Of a stretch of DNA of 64,000 bases, positions 34,771 through 46,025 are shown piece after piece. The notes under the pieces are model-generated. The model was not told where the DNA came from. It saw nothing but the letters and a program-made list of their open reading frames with translations, and did not search any database. The stretch is from positions 2,051,001-2,115,000 of the forward strand of contig NC_134846.1 of the NCBI RefSeq assembly GCF_965363235.1. The letters are read 5' to 3'. How positions within the stretch are numbered: the stretch's first letter is position 1; each line of letters begins with the position of its first letter. Source of the DNA: Mytilus galloprovincialis. Its lineage: Eukaryota; Mollusca; Bivalvia; Mytilida; Mytilidae. A program made the translations under genes and the position numbers.

Positions 34771-35153
34771 GTATGTATACTTGGTTCTGGACTTCATTCA
34801 TTACAAAAGTTACTTCCCTTAAAATAGTTTTATAAACATTTTCATTTGGGAAAAAATAAAATAACCAAAATACTGAATTGCAAGATTCAAAATGGAAAGT
34901 TCCTTATCAAATGACAAAATCAAAAGCTCAAACACATCAAATGTGGTAGAATAATAAACTTTAAGTTAACAAAATTGTAAGTAAATGTACCTGGTACAAA
35001 AAGATTATGAATTCCAAAAAACTGCAATTGTCTTTTGGGCCTATTTTGATTTAAAAAACTACTTTGGATTAATAATTTTTATGCATTGAATAAATCTGCT
35101 GATTTAATAACAAATCATCAATATTCTGAAGTTGCTTTTCAATTATTTTTCAG

Positions 35154-36000
35154 GGATGCAAGCAGGGAACCAGTGATTGCTGATCCCTTTGTTCATGGAG
35201 GTATACCTTTAGACAAGTCCTCCAGTTTCCTGATTATCATGTCAGATGGATTATATCAAGCCTTACAAGATGCCATCCAGTGTGATCGTGTCAATGTTGA
35301 AGTGGCTCGCATGGTGGCAGCAGAGTTTTCAATTCAGGGCACACTGCACGGTGTGGCACAGGCTGTCGTTGACAAGGTTGTGAGAATGCATCATGATGCA
35401 TATATGACTGGCACCCCAGAAATAAAGAGTTTGTGTAAGAAACGAGGGGACATAACTCTACTGGTTCGAAATTTTAATTATCCATTGGCAAATGCAATTA
35501 ATTCACCAAACCGAACTGGACCTTATAATCCGTTATCTCCACCCACTCCAGCAAGAATCCCGAGTCATTTACCGCTGACTCCATCTTTAAGTATAGAACT
35601 GTCAGATCACAGCAGTTCCCAATCCCCAGCAGGAACTCCTACTCCTACAAAACAGAGGTCACCACCTAGAGACATCATGCTAACCACAACAAGTACACTA
35701 GCATCAACCTTACCTGACTCCACTTTAAATACCAGTAATGGAGGTACCAGTACAGAATCATCAACACAAAGTAGTGGAGATACCAGGTTTCCGAGTCGAT
35801 TTTACCAATGCGCAAAACTAGAACTTGATGAAGACGGTAAAATTGAACCATATGTTGATTTTTCAGACTTTTATAAAGCAATTGCAGAATTAACAGAAGC
35901 ACAGAGAGAGACGTTGAATGCAGAGACCAATCCAAAATCTGGATATGAGACAATTACCGAGGAATCTGAGACTTCACTAACGTCTGGACCAGAAAATTGA
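35154..36000 (+). pseudogene. Truncated TAB1 copy, exon 7
   Basis: This is 847 bp, the same length as in copy 1, with an intact frame and TGA stop. Changes are mostly silent. It retains SDGLYQAL, GDITLLVRNF and the C-terminal TAK1-docking motif. Confidence 0.88.
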
Positions 36001-38115
36001 AATTTATAATTTTGTGATGTTATTCTGTTTTCTTGACAGATTTTATATATGATGTAGCTCTGTGTTTGTATCTAAGGTTGTTTGTTGGATAAAGTTTGAA
36101 AGCAAATCATGAAGACAACTTAAGTAAGATTTGTTTTCACTTGAGTCACAATTGACTTAATACTAGTAGCTGATGCTTAACTTTAAATTGAACTTACAGT
36201 TGCAAGAATATAAAGAAATGTATGCAAGTTTTAGATAGTAATGTAATTTTTATGCAATTTTAGTACTTTCATAAAACATCATGGCAATCTGTTGTATTTG
36301 ATTACAAAACTTAGAGCCCCAAGTGATCAATCAATTTACTTAGACAAGTTTATGACAAACAGAGTGCATTTTGTCTGATTATTTGAAATTACTGTTTTTG
36401 AAACTTTGTAACAGATATACTTATGCAAGGTTTTTGGGTAATGATTGCATTGATAGTTAAAAAAAATCAGATATTCAGATTTTGTCACCATTTTTTATGT
36501 ACACAAAACATAGAACATAAATACCTTCAGGAATTACAGTAGTTAAAGGAAAATATATGATGAGGTCACATTTTGGTCTTCATCTTTCACAATATTGACT
36601 CTGGAAAATGAAACAGTTGATTGTTCCATGTACTATGAGATCAATCTACTGCTTATTAACATGACTATATATATATTTAAGTTATTGTGCAATACACACA
36701 GTTTAAAACATTGATTATTAATGTAATAAAATATTTTTAGATGGAAGCTTAGTTAACAGGATTTATCTGTGCAAACTAGGATAATTTCATTTTTAATTTA
36801 GAACAATACTGGTCCCTATTGTAAAGCTCTGTAATTAAGTTTTTTATGGATATTTTATTAATCAGATTTTGAATCAGTACATAAATATTCAGGGTTAATT
36901 AAGCATTTTGAAAAAGAATTTTTGCAAGAATATGAACATGATGAAATTTTCTAAATGAATAGTGAACGTTTTTAGTTACCATAATTTTTCCATGAGTTTC
37001 AATTAGATTTAAAGTTTAAAACAATTGTGCTGCTTTTTGAATGTTCATTGAACATAAAGTTTGTAATTTGTATAAAACTAAAATGAATGCAACTCATTAT
37101 ATCAGAAAGTTTTGGATAAATCACATTATTTATGTTTACATGATCATTGCTTTGTTATTTATAATTTTTATCACTGACTTTGAGAAAGTGATTGAAAATG
37201 ATTGTGATATATTCAAAAAGAACAATAAAATGGTAAAGAGCTGGTGCATTAAAAATTAAATTTTAAAAAGCTTTTCTTGTTATCTTGTTTTGTGTATTTA
37301 TAAAACCCATTTCAACTATTAATATTATATTGATAAGAAGATAATGTGTTGGTTAAATATTTATTGAATATTTCTTAGAGCTGAGCATTCATTTAAACAG
37401 GAATATTGTTTCTGTGACTTCTTGAATCACAGACAGTAAGGTCTATACACATGTACAGGGACTGAAATGACATGCAAATGTAAAATGATTCAAACAAGAA
37501 AACTAATTTCCTAATTTATGTACAAAATAAGATCATTATTAATGAATGAAAAAAAAATACGCTAAACAGCAACTAAGAAAAAACAATGAATAACAGGCAC
37601 ATACAAAATGTGGCGGGTTAAACTATTTTGAAGACATGCAAATCTTCATCTAACATGTGACAATGGTGTAATAGTACAACATAAACGCATACTTTAAAAA
37701 TCAGTTGAAAAGGGCAAAACCAATTTGTATATTTGAAGATATTGTTCTTAGATTTGTCCTGAACATGTATGAATTATTAAGCAACCTTCTAAAGTACACT
37801 TTTGCTAATCCATTGAGAATTACTGAAATATGATCTTTAAAAAAACATACCATATATAGAGCATGATAAGCTCTCAATTGTCTCATTCTACCATTTGTTT
37901 AAAGAAGTAGGTAAGGAATTTAACAAGAACAATATCTACTATTTGTATAGATCTGCCAGCATTTCATATAAATTTTGTTTTAGGATAAACTTGACACAGA
38001 GATATCATGCACATTTTATGTTATTTCGATTGGAAGTAAAATGCAAATGTTGAAATATTAATGGCATTGCTTGACTAGAAACTATGCAAAACATTTCAAG
38101 TCAATAAATCATGAC
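36001..38115 (+). other. TAB1 3' flank, paralogous segment R
   Basis: Homologous to segment P (14722-17855) and, inverted, to Q. It lacks the 701-bp MITE of P, and about 0.9 kb of P (around 15250-15600) is mostly missing. The ORFs at 37041 and 37701 have counterparts that are not conserved as proteins. Non-coding. Confidence 0.75.
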
Positions 38116-38823
38116 CGAAGGTACTGGGTCGAATAATCTCCATGGAAATAAGATACGAGTATGCTAAAACAATTGCAGACCATGTACTTTTGACTTTTCA
38201 TATAGTGTCCACTTTATAAAAGGACCGCAAATTTGAAACTAGTTCTCAACAATATCAGAGAGGAAATACATTTAAATGTTAAAGAATTAAGGTTATTTTT
38301 GACACGATCATTAAGTTTCAGCTGTAAATTGACTTGCAAGCTATTATTATTACCATGCCCTTTAAAATTGTTTCGACCGTGCATTTTTAAAGTCATAGCT
38401 ATGCCTATCGAAATGTGGTCAACATTCAGTGTGTTAAGGGTACATATAAGAAAATTCATCTTTAGTGTAGTCTAAACATAATATGCCAACAGTTCAGAAA
38501 ATCGTGTATAGATGGCTGTATAAATAATTTTAAGTCTTAATTCAATAACAATCAAAATCAAGGAGTAAACAAAGACTCACAAAACCAAAGGACATTTACA
38601 TCAACAGTTATAAATAATAAATAAGAAACAACACGAACTCCACTAAAAACCGGGAGTGAAATCAGTAAATTAGAAGGATTTCATGTATTCGTTTGAAGGA
38701 TAGATAGAGTTGTTGGTCTTGCAGCTGTGAGTTTGTGGTAGTGTTTCCTTTGCTGAAAGAAAGTTGATTTAACAGAGAATACAGAATTTATTACTTTATT
38801 GGATAAATAATTTCAGTTTCAAT

Positions 38824-39257
38824 CTAACCAAAAATGCACTCTTTTGCAACCTTTATGATTTGTTTCAATGAATCTACTGAAAGAAGATCCGTGAAACTCA
38901 GAACTTTACGCAATCCTGAAAGGTTAGATGTATAGACTTTACAGAATCCACAATCCAGATAACACTTGACATGTGTGTCAAAGGCGGACGTCTTCAGTTG
39001 ATTACATTTCTGTCCTGGCCCCAAAGATTCTTCATATTTTCCTATCAGAGCTTTTGTTAAACAAGGCCTCACACAGTTGATCCAATTTTTCCCAGCTGTG
39101 GTAAAACTCGAGTAAAAACTTTTGAATCTGTTACAGTACTTGTAGCCATATCCAATAAGATAACCAGATTTACCACACTGTCTCTGCTGTTCAAAACATT
39201 GGTAAAATTGACAATCGCCTCTGTTTGCTTTAGCTATACATTTGGGATCAACAGATG
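38824..39257 (-). CDS. Stanniocalcin-like copy 2, exon 2
   Basis: The open frame follows TTTATTTCAG on the minus strand and ends TGC ATT TTT GGT TAG. The C-terminus is KECIFG, against KECIFS in copy 1. There are no frame breaks. Confidence 0.85.
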
Positions 39258-42200
39258 CTGAAATAAAGAATGCACTAACTTCTTTATCATTTTAAAAAGA
39301 AATGCGTACGTCAGTGTGTATATATTAAATATGTTGCAGTAGAATAGGTAAAAACCGATGATACCCTAATTAGTTGACTTTCTTCTTCTACGTTACGTTT
39401 GTTATCATGTTAACATTATCATAATTCTGCTAATAGTGCATTGGTATTTGATTCAAACAATTTTAACAGATTATTAAAATTTGTCATGTTTATAATCTAA
39501 AAAATAAAAGTCACATGGAAAACGATCAAAGAAAGAACAATCAAAGCTAAGTCATGTCTTAGAAATCACATAGAAGCCTATTACGAGATACTGTTTAATG
39601 TTTACATTGATTTTGCTTCTTGTAAAGTTCATTTTCAATCTATATTCTTTCGATGAGACCAATTAGATTTTAGATTGTCTTTACAGACAACAAAAGATTC
39701 GAGAATACTAAGAATGAAAATTACTATAATTGAAATTACACCTTATATAAGAATCCTGGGTTTTGATTGGTTGATAGCCAGTGTATTTTTCACCAATTTA
39801 CTGTTATCAAATGAATATCGTTCATTTTTAACGTCGCCGGGGTATATGCAAAAAGGATATGCCTTTTTTTCTGTCGTGGTATTTGCCAAAAAATACTCTA
39901 TCCGACTGGACGCTTGTAACGTCACGATCACGATGCTTTTTGAATATTAACATTCGGTGTAATTAAACAGATATAGCATGTTCTTGAGGGTAATGGCCTT
40001 ACGGCTCGCGAAATTTAACATTCTCTCGACTGGATATATCTGTTCAAAATAAGAAGATCTAGCATGATTGGCAACGAGACAACAGTTTCTCTCCGCCAAA
40101 GTCCAATTAATGTAGTAGGAATCAACTACAGGTCAGATTGTATAGGCAAATCAATACGACGCCAATTAAAGGGGCACTAGCTACGAGAAATATAAAAAAT
40201 CTAAATTTTAATTTTTTTTCTGTTCAATCAATAATGAAAGTGAAATAGTGAAATAACAATTCGCTTTTTGCAGCAAAAAGGTTCAATTTTGTCAAATTAC
40301 GCTGAGAAACATTGCTAATTAGTTATTCACTTGCAAGTGAATGAGTCGACCTCTTTAAATCCGTATTCATGTAGACTTCAATTTAACCCCTAGCTAGAGA
40401 TTGACAACGCATGCATTGTACGTGTACCGGTTATTTAAAGAAAAAGAATGTCAACAATGAAAGTGAAACTACGGTAAATCATTTGATTACTAATTCGATG
40501 CACATAAAATCATTCTTTTACGGTTAAAAACAATGAGAAGCATCTATTTTTAATCTATAAAATAAAATCAAACAAACCTATACAAATCAAATTGCACGTG
40601 TTGGTTTAATCTATTCATATCTTTATTTATGTTTACATCGCTTATATGGTCATCTGAGGTCAAATCGATAGTTAATTAGATGGCGTCTGGACTAAAGTAC
40701 ACACGAAACGAACCTATATATTATCTACCCCATGCTCTATAAACTGTTTATTTTAGACTTTTGATAGTTTGGTTAAATGTTTTACATTGTTATAAATCAA
40801 ATATGAGAATTTGAGTCAAATCGGTAACCATGAATTTGACAGCTAGTGCCCCTTTAAATTTGTGAACGGTTTCTAAAATGAAACTGCTCACGTTTTGTTT
40901 TCCCCAAAAGGATCAACATATTACTTAAAGAAAATAATGATCGTGGTTCGACTTCGAAGCATTCAAATGTTATGAGGGGTCGCGGGTCTAAATCAAATTT
41001 TTTTCTTAATATAGAATTTCGCTATTTTTTTCTATAAATGAACTTTATCTTATTTTTAATAGAAAAATAAAATAAAAAATGAGGTCATCGTTCATTTACG
41101 CTCACAATCTACCTTCGAAAGAAGCATACATTTTTGTAAAAGTACTTTTTTTTCTGTTGAACTAATAGGAGAAAAATAGAAGAGGTTATATCGAAATAAA
41201 AAAAGAACTAAATTACCGAAATCGCTATCTTACAATATTTTAGTTTAAGTACAGCTTATTTGAAAATAATAATAATAAAAATATAGGTCACCGATGATTT
41301 AAAACAGATTTTTCAATTCTATTGCAAAAAAATGGTATTTTTGCACCAAAGGGAGATAATTCGGAGTTTTTTTTAGTGAAACATACATTTAAAAAGTCAT
41401 CTGATGCCAAAATGAATTGAATTGTTTGAATGATTTGTGTACATATGATAAAGTAACAACTGATAAAGTAATAAATAAAATTTGTAATGAAAAAAAAAAT
41501 GTTAAATATTTTTTTCTGAAATTTTTATACCCTCGAGCCTCCTTAACCGGAATGGCTGGGTCTAAAATGTTAAATTACACAAATTCCAAACTCCAAAAAA
41601 AGCTCTAAACTGATAGTCCTTAAAGAAGTTAAACGAATGGGTACAGAACCCAAAGACAAATTGAAAAGTTGGAAGTCCATAAAACTGACAATCAACCGTA
41701 ATTGACCAACGGAACAAGTATTAAACACTGTCATATTCTTGACTTGGTTTGGTAATTTTCAGAAGGGAATTATGGATTAACCCTGATTATTTAGCTAGTT
41801 AAACCTCCCATTTGTATCGCCGTGGGTTAAAGTTCAGTTCCCGGCATGTATCGACACAATTGCGGGAGTAACCCAAACAGACATAATAAGTGAATGTGAC
41901 ACTAATTGTGATGAGAAGTTGTAACTATGTAAACATATATTATATATAAACTCATCACAGATACCAGGATTAAATTTTGTATTTACGCCGACGCGCGTTT
42001 TGTCTACAAAAGACTCATCAGTGACAATCCCATCCGAAAAGTTTAAAAGGCCAAATAATATAATGTACGAAGTTGAAAAGCATTGAGGACCAAAATTCCG
42101 AAAAAGTTTTTTACCAAATAAACAGACAGATAACATAAGTGGCCAAATGCTAACAAACACAAACAAATCTAGCAAAGCTGCGATCAAAAAATGTGTTGAA

Positions 42201-43025
42201 GACCCGTATTGTATAAAACCCGGGCGGAACTGATATTTGCTATTATACAATAACATGCTTTTCTCTGTTTGAGACGTCATTTAAATCAATCTGTTGGATG
42301 CGTACCGATTGATAATTATATAATTAAGTTGTGATCTGTTCTGAACTAGCTTTCAGTAAATCTGATATCTGTACTGTGTGTTGTTTCGCTCTGTCGCTTT
42401 GTTATTTGATTTTTGTGCTTCGCACGATTTGATGATTCAACCCATTCCTTTTGATTTTTAGAAAGTGTTCTTATGTTTTCATTATGTATCACTGTCTCAG
42501 GTAAGGGCTAGACTGAGCTATCTATGTCTGTCCTTAGTCAGGTCCCTGTACTTCATTGGTATTTTATTTTTTGCTGTATATCATTAATACTTGTGTGATC
42601 CTAAATCAGGCTGGTATTTTTTCTTGTTTTATTTTTTTCACATTTTGTCATATCTCAACCTTTACTTGTATAGCTTCTTTTACAATATGGATTTTGCTCA
42701 TGGTTGAAGACCATACAATCACCACTTCATGTTGGTATGTATTGAATTGTTTTTATACATTTTTGTCAATAAATACTTTGACCTATAATGGTTTACTGTT
42801 GCAAAATGTTACTTGGATGGAGAGTTGTCTCATTGTCAATCATACCACATCTTTACATGCGCATCCAAAAAGTGACAAACTAATCAGTTTGTTGATGGTT
42901 GCCGCAAAATGGTACAAGTAGAATAAGAAATCTTCTTATGTCTATATAAAACAAAATTTACCTGTAGTAAATGTGTTTAGAGTAACCAGAAAAATAAATA
43001 CCGACTTCCATAGAGTAAGATCCAT
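38824..43025 (-). CDS. Secreted cysteine-rich protein, stanniocalcin-like, copy 2 (165 aa)
   Basis: Exon 1 is 43025-42962 and exon 2 is 39257-38824; exon lengths and phase are identical to copy 1, with a 3.7-kb intron. The signal peptide is MDLTLWKSVFIFLVTLNTFT and on. All 12 cysteines and the FYQCFE, GYG.KYC and CVRPCL blocks are kept. About 13 of 143 exon 2 residues differ from copy 1. Two of three N-glycosylation sequons are lost (N70 to Y, N97 to E). AATAAA occurs about 35-50 bases after the stop (near 38788 on the plus map). Both splice sites and the promoter are intact, so it is likely a working paralogue. The family assignment has the same caution as for copy 1. Confidence 0.72.
39735..40050. 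mobile_element. Insertion of about 310 bp in the right arm
   Basis: The left arm reads across the matching point without it (near 29785, TTTCAATAGTAG). The inserted sequence contains an inverted pair ATTACACC (39734-) and GGTGTAATT (39956-). A second small inverted pair, CAGATATAG and ATATATCTG, lies at 39970-40030. The 91-aa ORF across it is not convincing as a gene. Confidence 0.6.
40170..40853 (-). mobile_element. piggyBac-like MITE, copy 2 (684 bp, TTAA target duplication)
   Basis: The inverted ends AGGGGCACTAGCT are flanked by TTAA at 40166-40169 and 40854-40857. The left arm has an exact empty site with one TTAA (near 29660; ACGCCAATTAAATTTGTGAA when reversed). Orientation is opposite to the 23145 copy. 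It lies in the intron of stanniocalcin-like copy 2. Confidence 0.92.
40985..41545 (-). repeat. Dispersed element (CTCGAGGGTA family), copy 3
   Basis: Reverse-complement counterpart of 26438-26990, ending TACCCTCGAGCCTCCTTAAC on the plus strand. The ORF at 41417 spans its edge and is not a gene. Confidence 0.7.
41950..42130 (-). repeat. GACGAAACGCGCGT dispersed repeat fragment (right-arm counterpart of 25720-25870)
   Basis: The reversed core is TCGTCACTGATGAGTC-like, followed by an AAACGCGCGTCGG-type block. It matches the left arm, so it predates the duplication. The 148-aa ORF over it arises from the repeat. Confidence 0.65.
42655..42860 (+). repeat. SINE-like repeat, partial and diverged
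   Basis: It ends GGAGAGTTGTCTCATTGTCAATCATACCAC and contains a diverged GGGCTTTGCTCATTGTTGAAG-like stretch. It explains the 121-aa ORF. Confidence 0.6.
42962..43025 (-). CDS. Stanniocalcin-like copy 2, exon 1 (signal peptide)
   Basis: ATG at 43025; 21 codons plus one base; donor CAG/GTAAAT. The hydrophobic core is VFIFLVTL. The length is identical to copy 1. Confidence 0.82.
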
Positions 43026-43104
43026 GTTCCTATAGCTAGATTTGTATGTAGTGCAAATTTAATTCAAATGGAATACAATAATCCTCTGAAGAATCCAGAT
43101 TTTA

Positions 43105-43136
43105 ATTTATATAGGCTTTTACTAACCAATGATACA
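43105..43136 (-). promoter_or_regulatory. Core promoter of the right stanniocalcin-like gene
   Basis: TATATAAAT (minus strand, starting at 43113) is 88 bases before the ATG, the same distance as in the left-arm gene. ATTGG lies just upstream. The intervening 5' flank is similar but diverged. Confidence 0.62.
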
Positions 43137-44002
43137 CTTGCACTAATTTAATCGCTGAAGAAAGAAAATGTCAACATTAAAACTATGTTACAAAAACGAA
43201 TCGGAGACTAGAATATTTAACCTCAATGAAATGTTTACATGTTATTGTCAATGTTGTTTTAATTTTATCCATGTTTATGTAAATGTTGTCATAACATCAA
43301 AAGAGGATAAATAGCTAGGATGCATGACAAGGACTTATAAAATTGTACAATAATGTTACATACTTTTACAGGTAGTTCCATAGTCTAAGGTTATTTCCTT
43401 TTAGGAATATTTTTTTGTCATCTACGTTTTCCAATAGTCCCAACTTTCTAAACATTAAATTAATGTTTTTATTTTATCAATTTTATATATCGGTATAATA
43501 TCTCAATTAAAATGGTCGAAATATTCCTTATAATCGCAACAAGGAATATAGTTCAAATGTGAAATATATCGCAATAATAATAAGATCAACAAGGAGAAGT
43601 GTTATATTGAACCAACTATCAACCAGACTACATGCAGAGACCAAAAAACGAGGATTTCAACGTTTGCAGATCTCAACTACAATGACCACATTCATATCGT
43701 ATGATATATCGGATTTTTTTGGATCTCGATTTATGACTTTCAAACAGCGGGTTACTTTGTATAGTACGCTACAAAAACACTTTACATAACACAAAATGTA
43801 GCAAATCAAAAGAGAAAAACTGAAAAGAGATAGACGTCGCGTACGGTGTTGGTGATAATACGGGTTTTGCTTTCCAGTTCGCCTTTATTGCATTGTTTAG
43901 AAGTTTCGGAATTGATAACTATATAAATGTATATATCAAAATGAGCGTAATTAAAAGTAGAAATGGAATATGCCTTAAAATCAATACTTTTATTCATTTT
44001 TG

Positions 44003-44960
44003 TCGAGCCTTCGACTTTAGTCGAAAAAGCGAGACTAAGCGATCCTACATTCCGTCGTCGTCGGCGTCGTCGGCGGCGTCAACAAATATTCACTCTGTGG
44101 TTAAAGTTTTTGAAATTTTAATAACTTTCTTAAACTATACTGGATTTCTACCAAACTTTGACAGAAGCTTGTTTATGATCATAAGATAGTATCCAGAAGT
44201 AAATTTTGTAAAAATAAAATTCCATTTTTTCCGTATTTTACTATAAATGGACTTAGTTTTTTCTGCGGGGAAACAAAACATTCACTCTGTGGTTAAAGTT
44301 TTTAGAATTTTAATAACTTTCTCAAACTATCCTGGGTTTGTACCAAACTTGGACAGAAGCTTGTTTATGATCATAAGATAATATCCAGAAGTAAATTTTG
44401 TAAAAATAAAATTCCATTTTTTCCGTATTTTACTTATAAATGGACTTAGTTTTTTCTGCGGGGAAACATTACATTCACTCTGTGGTTAAAGTTTTTAGAA
44501 TTTTAATAACTTTCTTTAACTATCCTGGGTTTGTACCAAACTTGGACAGAAGCTTGTTTATGATCATAAGATAGTATCCAGAAGAAAATTTTGTAAAAAT
44601 AAAATTCAATTTTTTCCGTATTTTACTTATAAATGGACTTAGTTTTTTCTGCAGGGAACCATTACATTCACTCTGTGGTTAAAGTTTTTAAAATTTAAAT
44701 AACTTTCTTAAACTATCCTGGGTTTGTACCAAACTTGGAAATAACCTTATTTATGATCATAAGATTGTATCCAGAAGTAAAGTTTGTAAAAAGATTACTC
44801 TGTTTTTTTCTGTAATTTACTTTCAAATGGACTTAGATTTTCTTACAATCATAAAATAGTAACAAGAGGAATATTTTTATTGATTTTTTTCCTCATTGTT
44901 GTTGAGCCTGTGATTTACAGAAAAAATAGGCGAGACACTGGGTTCCGCGGAACCCTTACA
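44003..44960 (+). repeat. Element with a 192-193-bp internal tandem repeat
   Basis: It begins GTCGAGCCTTCGACTTTAG and a GTCGTCGGCG run. Four units start with ATTCACTCTGTGGTTAAAG at 44088, 44280, 44473 and 44666. It ends near GCGAGACACTGGGTTCC (about 44930-44947). Both ends carry a GAGCCT...GCGAGAC block in the same orientation. The 98-aa ORF at 43893 runs into it and is not a gene. Confidence 0.82.
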
Positions 44961-46020
44961 AATTTTGTTAAACGAATGATCCATCATATCACTGATTTTG
45001 AGCGTGTAGACAAGTAACACAGCGACATATGATCAGCGTTGCTTTGAAGTTATTCTTGTCATTTTTTAAACTTATTAAAAAAAAGTTGTACTCCTAGCAA
45101 GAGTAGTCTTTGGTGTTAATGGTGTATGTTTTATTTATGACGTCATCGTTAACTGGACGCGTCTGACCAGGACGAAAAGTTGACTTTGTTTTGTGGTCAA
45201 GCCGAAAATAGAAAAAAAATGTGGATAGGTGTAAAGTTAAGAGTGATTTTAAAAGGTAATTCAAATAGATTATTCCGAAAATGATATATCTTTTTATTCC
45301 GTATATAATAAGGAAAAAAAAATAAAAAGTTTTGTTACAACATTTCAAAAGATCGTGTCAGAATTACTGATTTTTTGAAATTTGTATTTCTGTCACAAAA
45401 CCCAAATCTCGCATATTTTTTGGAGCTCTTTAAAATTCGAACGAATGCTGCAGATCCAAACCACAATTTACATATCAACCCTTCCTGTGTCAAAATTATA
45501 TAATAAATATACAACTTTATATGTCTTCAATTAGTAAGTATTGTTTAAATTATGTCCTAAATTGTTCATTTTATTAAATCCGTTGACATGTCACACTCGC
45601 CGTTTTCTGACTTTTTGGCGTATTTGTTAAGTGTCTTATGAAAAGTAATAGGCAGTTACAGTCTTTTCTACGATATGAAATTTTATCCAAACGTGAAAAC
45701 TATTTTTTTAAGTGTATGAAAAAAATTGTGTCGAAGTTTTAAGAGAAAATGTCGAGAAAAAAAATAAACGCGATCTTTTTGTTTTTGTCTAGTCAAAATG
45801 TCACAAAACGCCGTTTTTTACATTTTTGTTACAAGTATGATAAGTCATATTATACAGGTTTGAAGGGGGAAAATTTGAAATTATAATAGCACAAAAAATA
45901 CTATATAACATTAAAATCTACTGTTCAAGGATTTTTTTGAACCCATTTTCGATCACATGTCTGAAGAATTAACGACACAGTCAGCGACTATACTTTTGTC
46001 TAGTCATAATGTCACACCAT
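44961..46020. other. Gene-free interval
   Basis: No exon-like sequence was recognised. A block TTTTGTCTAGTCA-AATGTCACA occurs at about 45783 and again at about 45992, suggesting diverged repeat ends. Confidence 0.4.
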
Positions 46021-46025
46021 GCTTT

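Larger units (their letters stand above)
33607..36000 (+). pseudogene. TAB1: 5'-truncated second TAB1 copy with the last two exons intact
   Basis: The copy begins inside exon 4 (33607-33652), keeps intron 4, lacks exon 5, and keeps exon 6 (34542-34770) and exon 7 (35154-36000) with intact splice sites and frames. Exons 1-3, and so the first PP2C loop, are absent. Exon 6 starts with A where copy 1 has G and carries A-to-T and R-to-I changes. Exon 7 differs from copy 1 at 3 of about 281 residues (Y-to-F, N-to-H, I-to-L) but at roughly a dozen silent sites. The TAK1-binding motif YVDFSDFY is retained. There is no obvious promoter or start, so it is called a pseudogene; expression of a C-terminal fragment cannot be excluded. 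Confidence 0.85.
36500..43460. repeat. Right arm of the large inverted duplication
   Basis: Reverse-complement counterpart of 23808-33577. It contains TAB1 flank segment R and the minus-strand stanniocalcin-like gene. It is shorter than the left arm because it lacks the 27066-29640 block with the 357-bp array. Confidence 0.85.

Noticed and set aside
41834..42280. 148-aa minus-strand ORF as a gene
   Set aside because: It coincides with the GACGAAACGCGCGT repeat, and its left-arm counterpart (25629-25895) is not conserved as a protein.
24240..43025. Treating the second stanniocalcin-like gene as a haplotype duplicate from assembly
   Set aside because: The copies are inverted, differ at about 9% of exon 2 residues and have different intron insertions. 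This is more than expected for alleles, though long reads would settle it.
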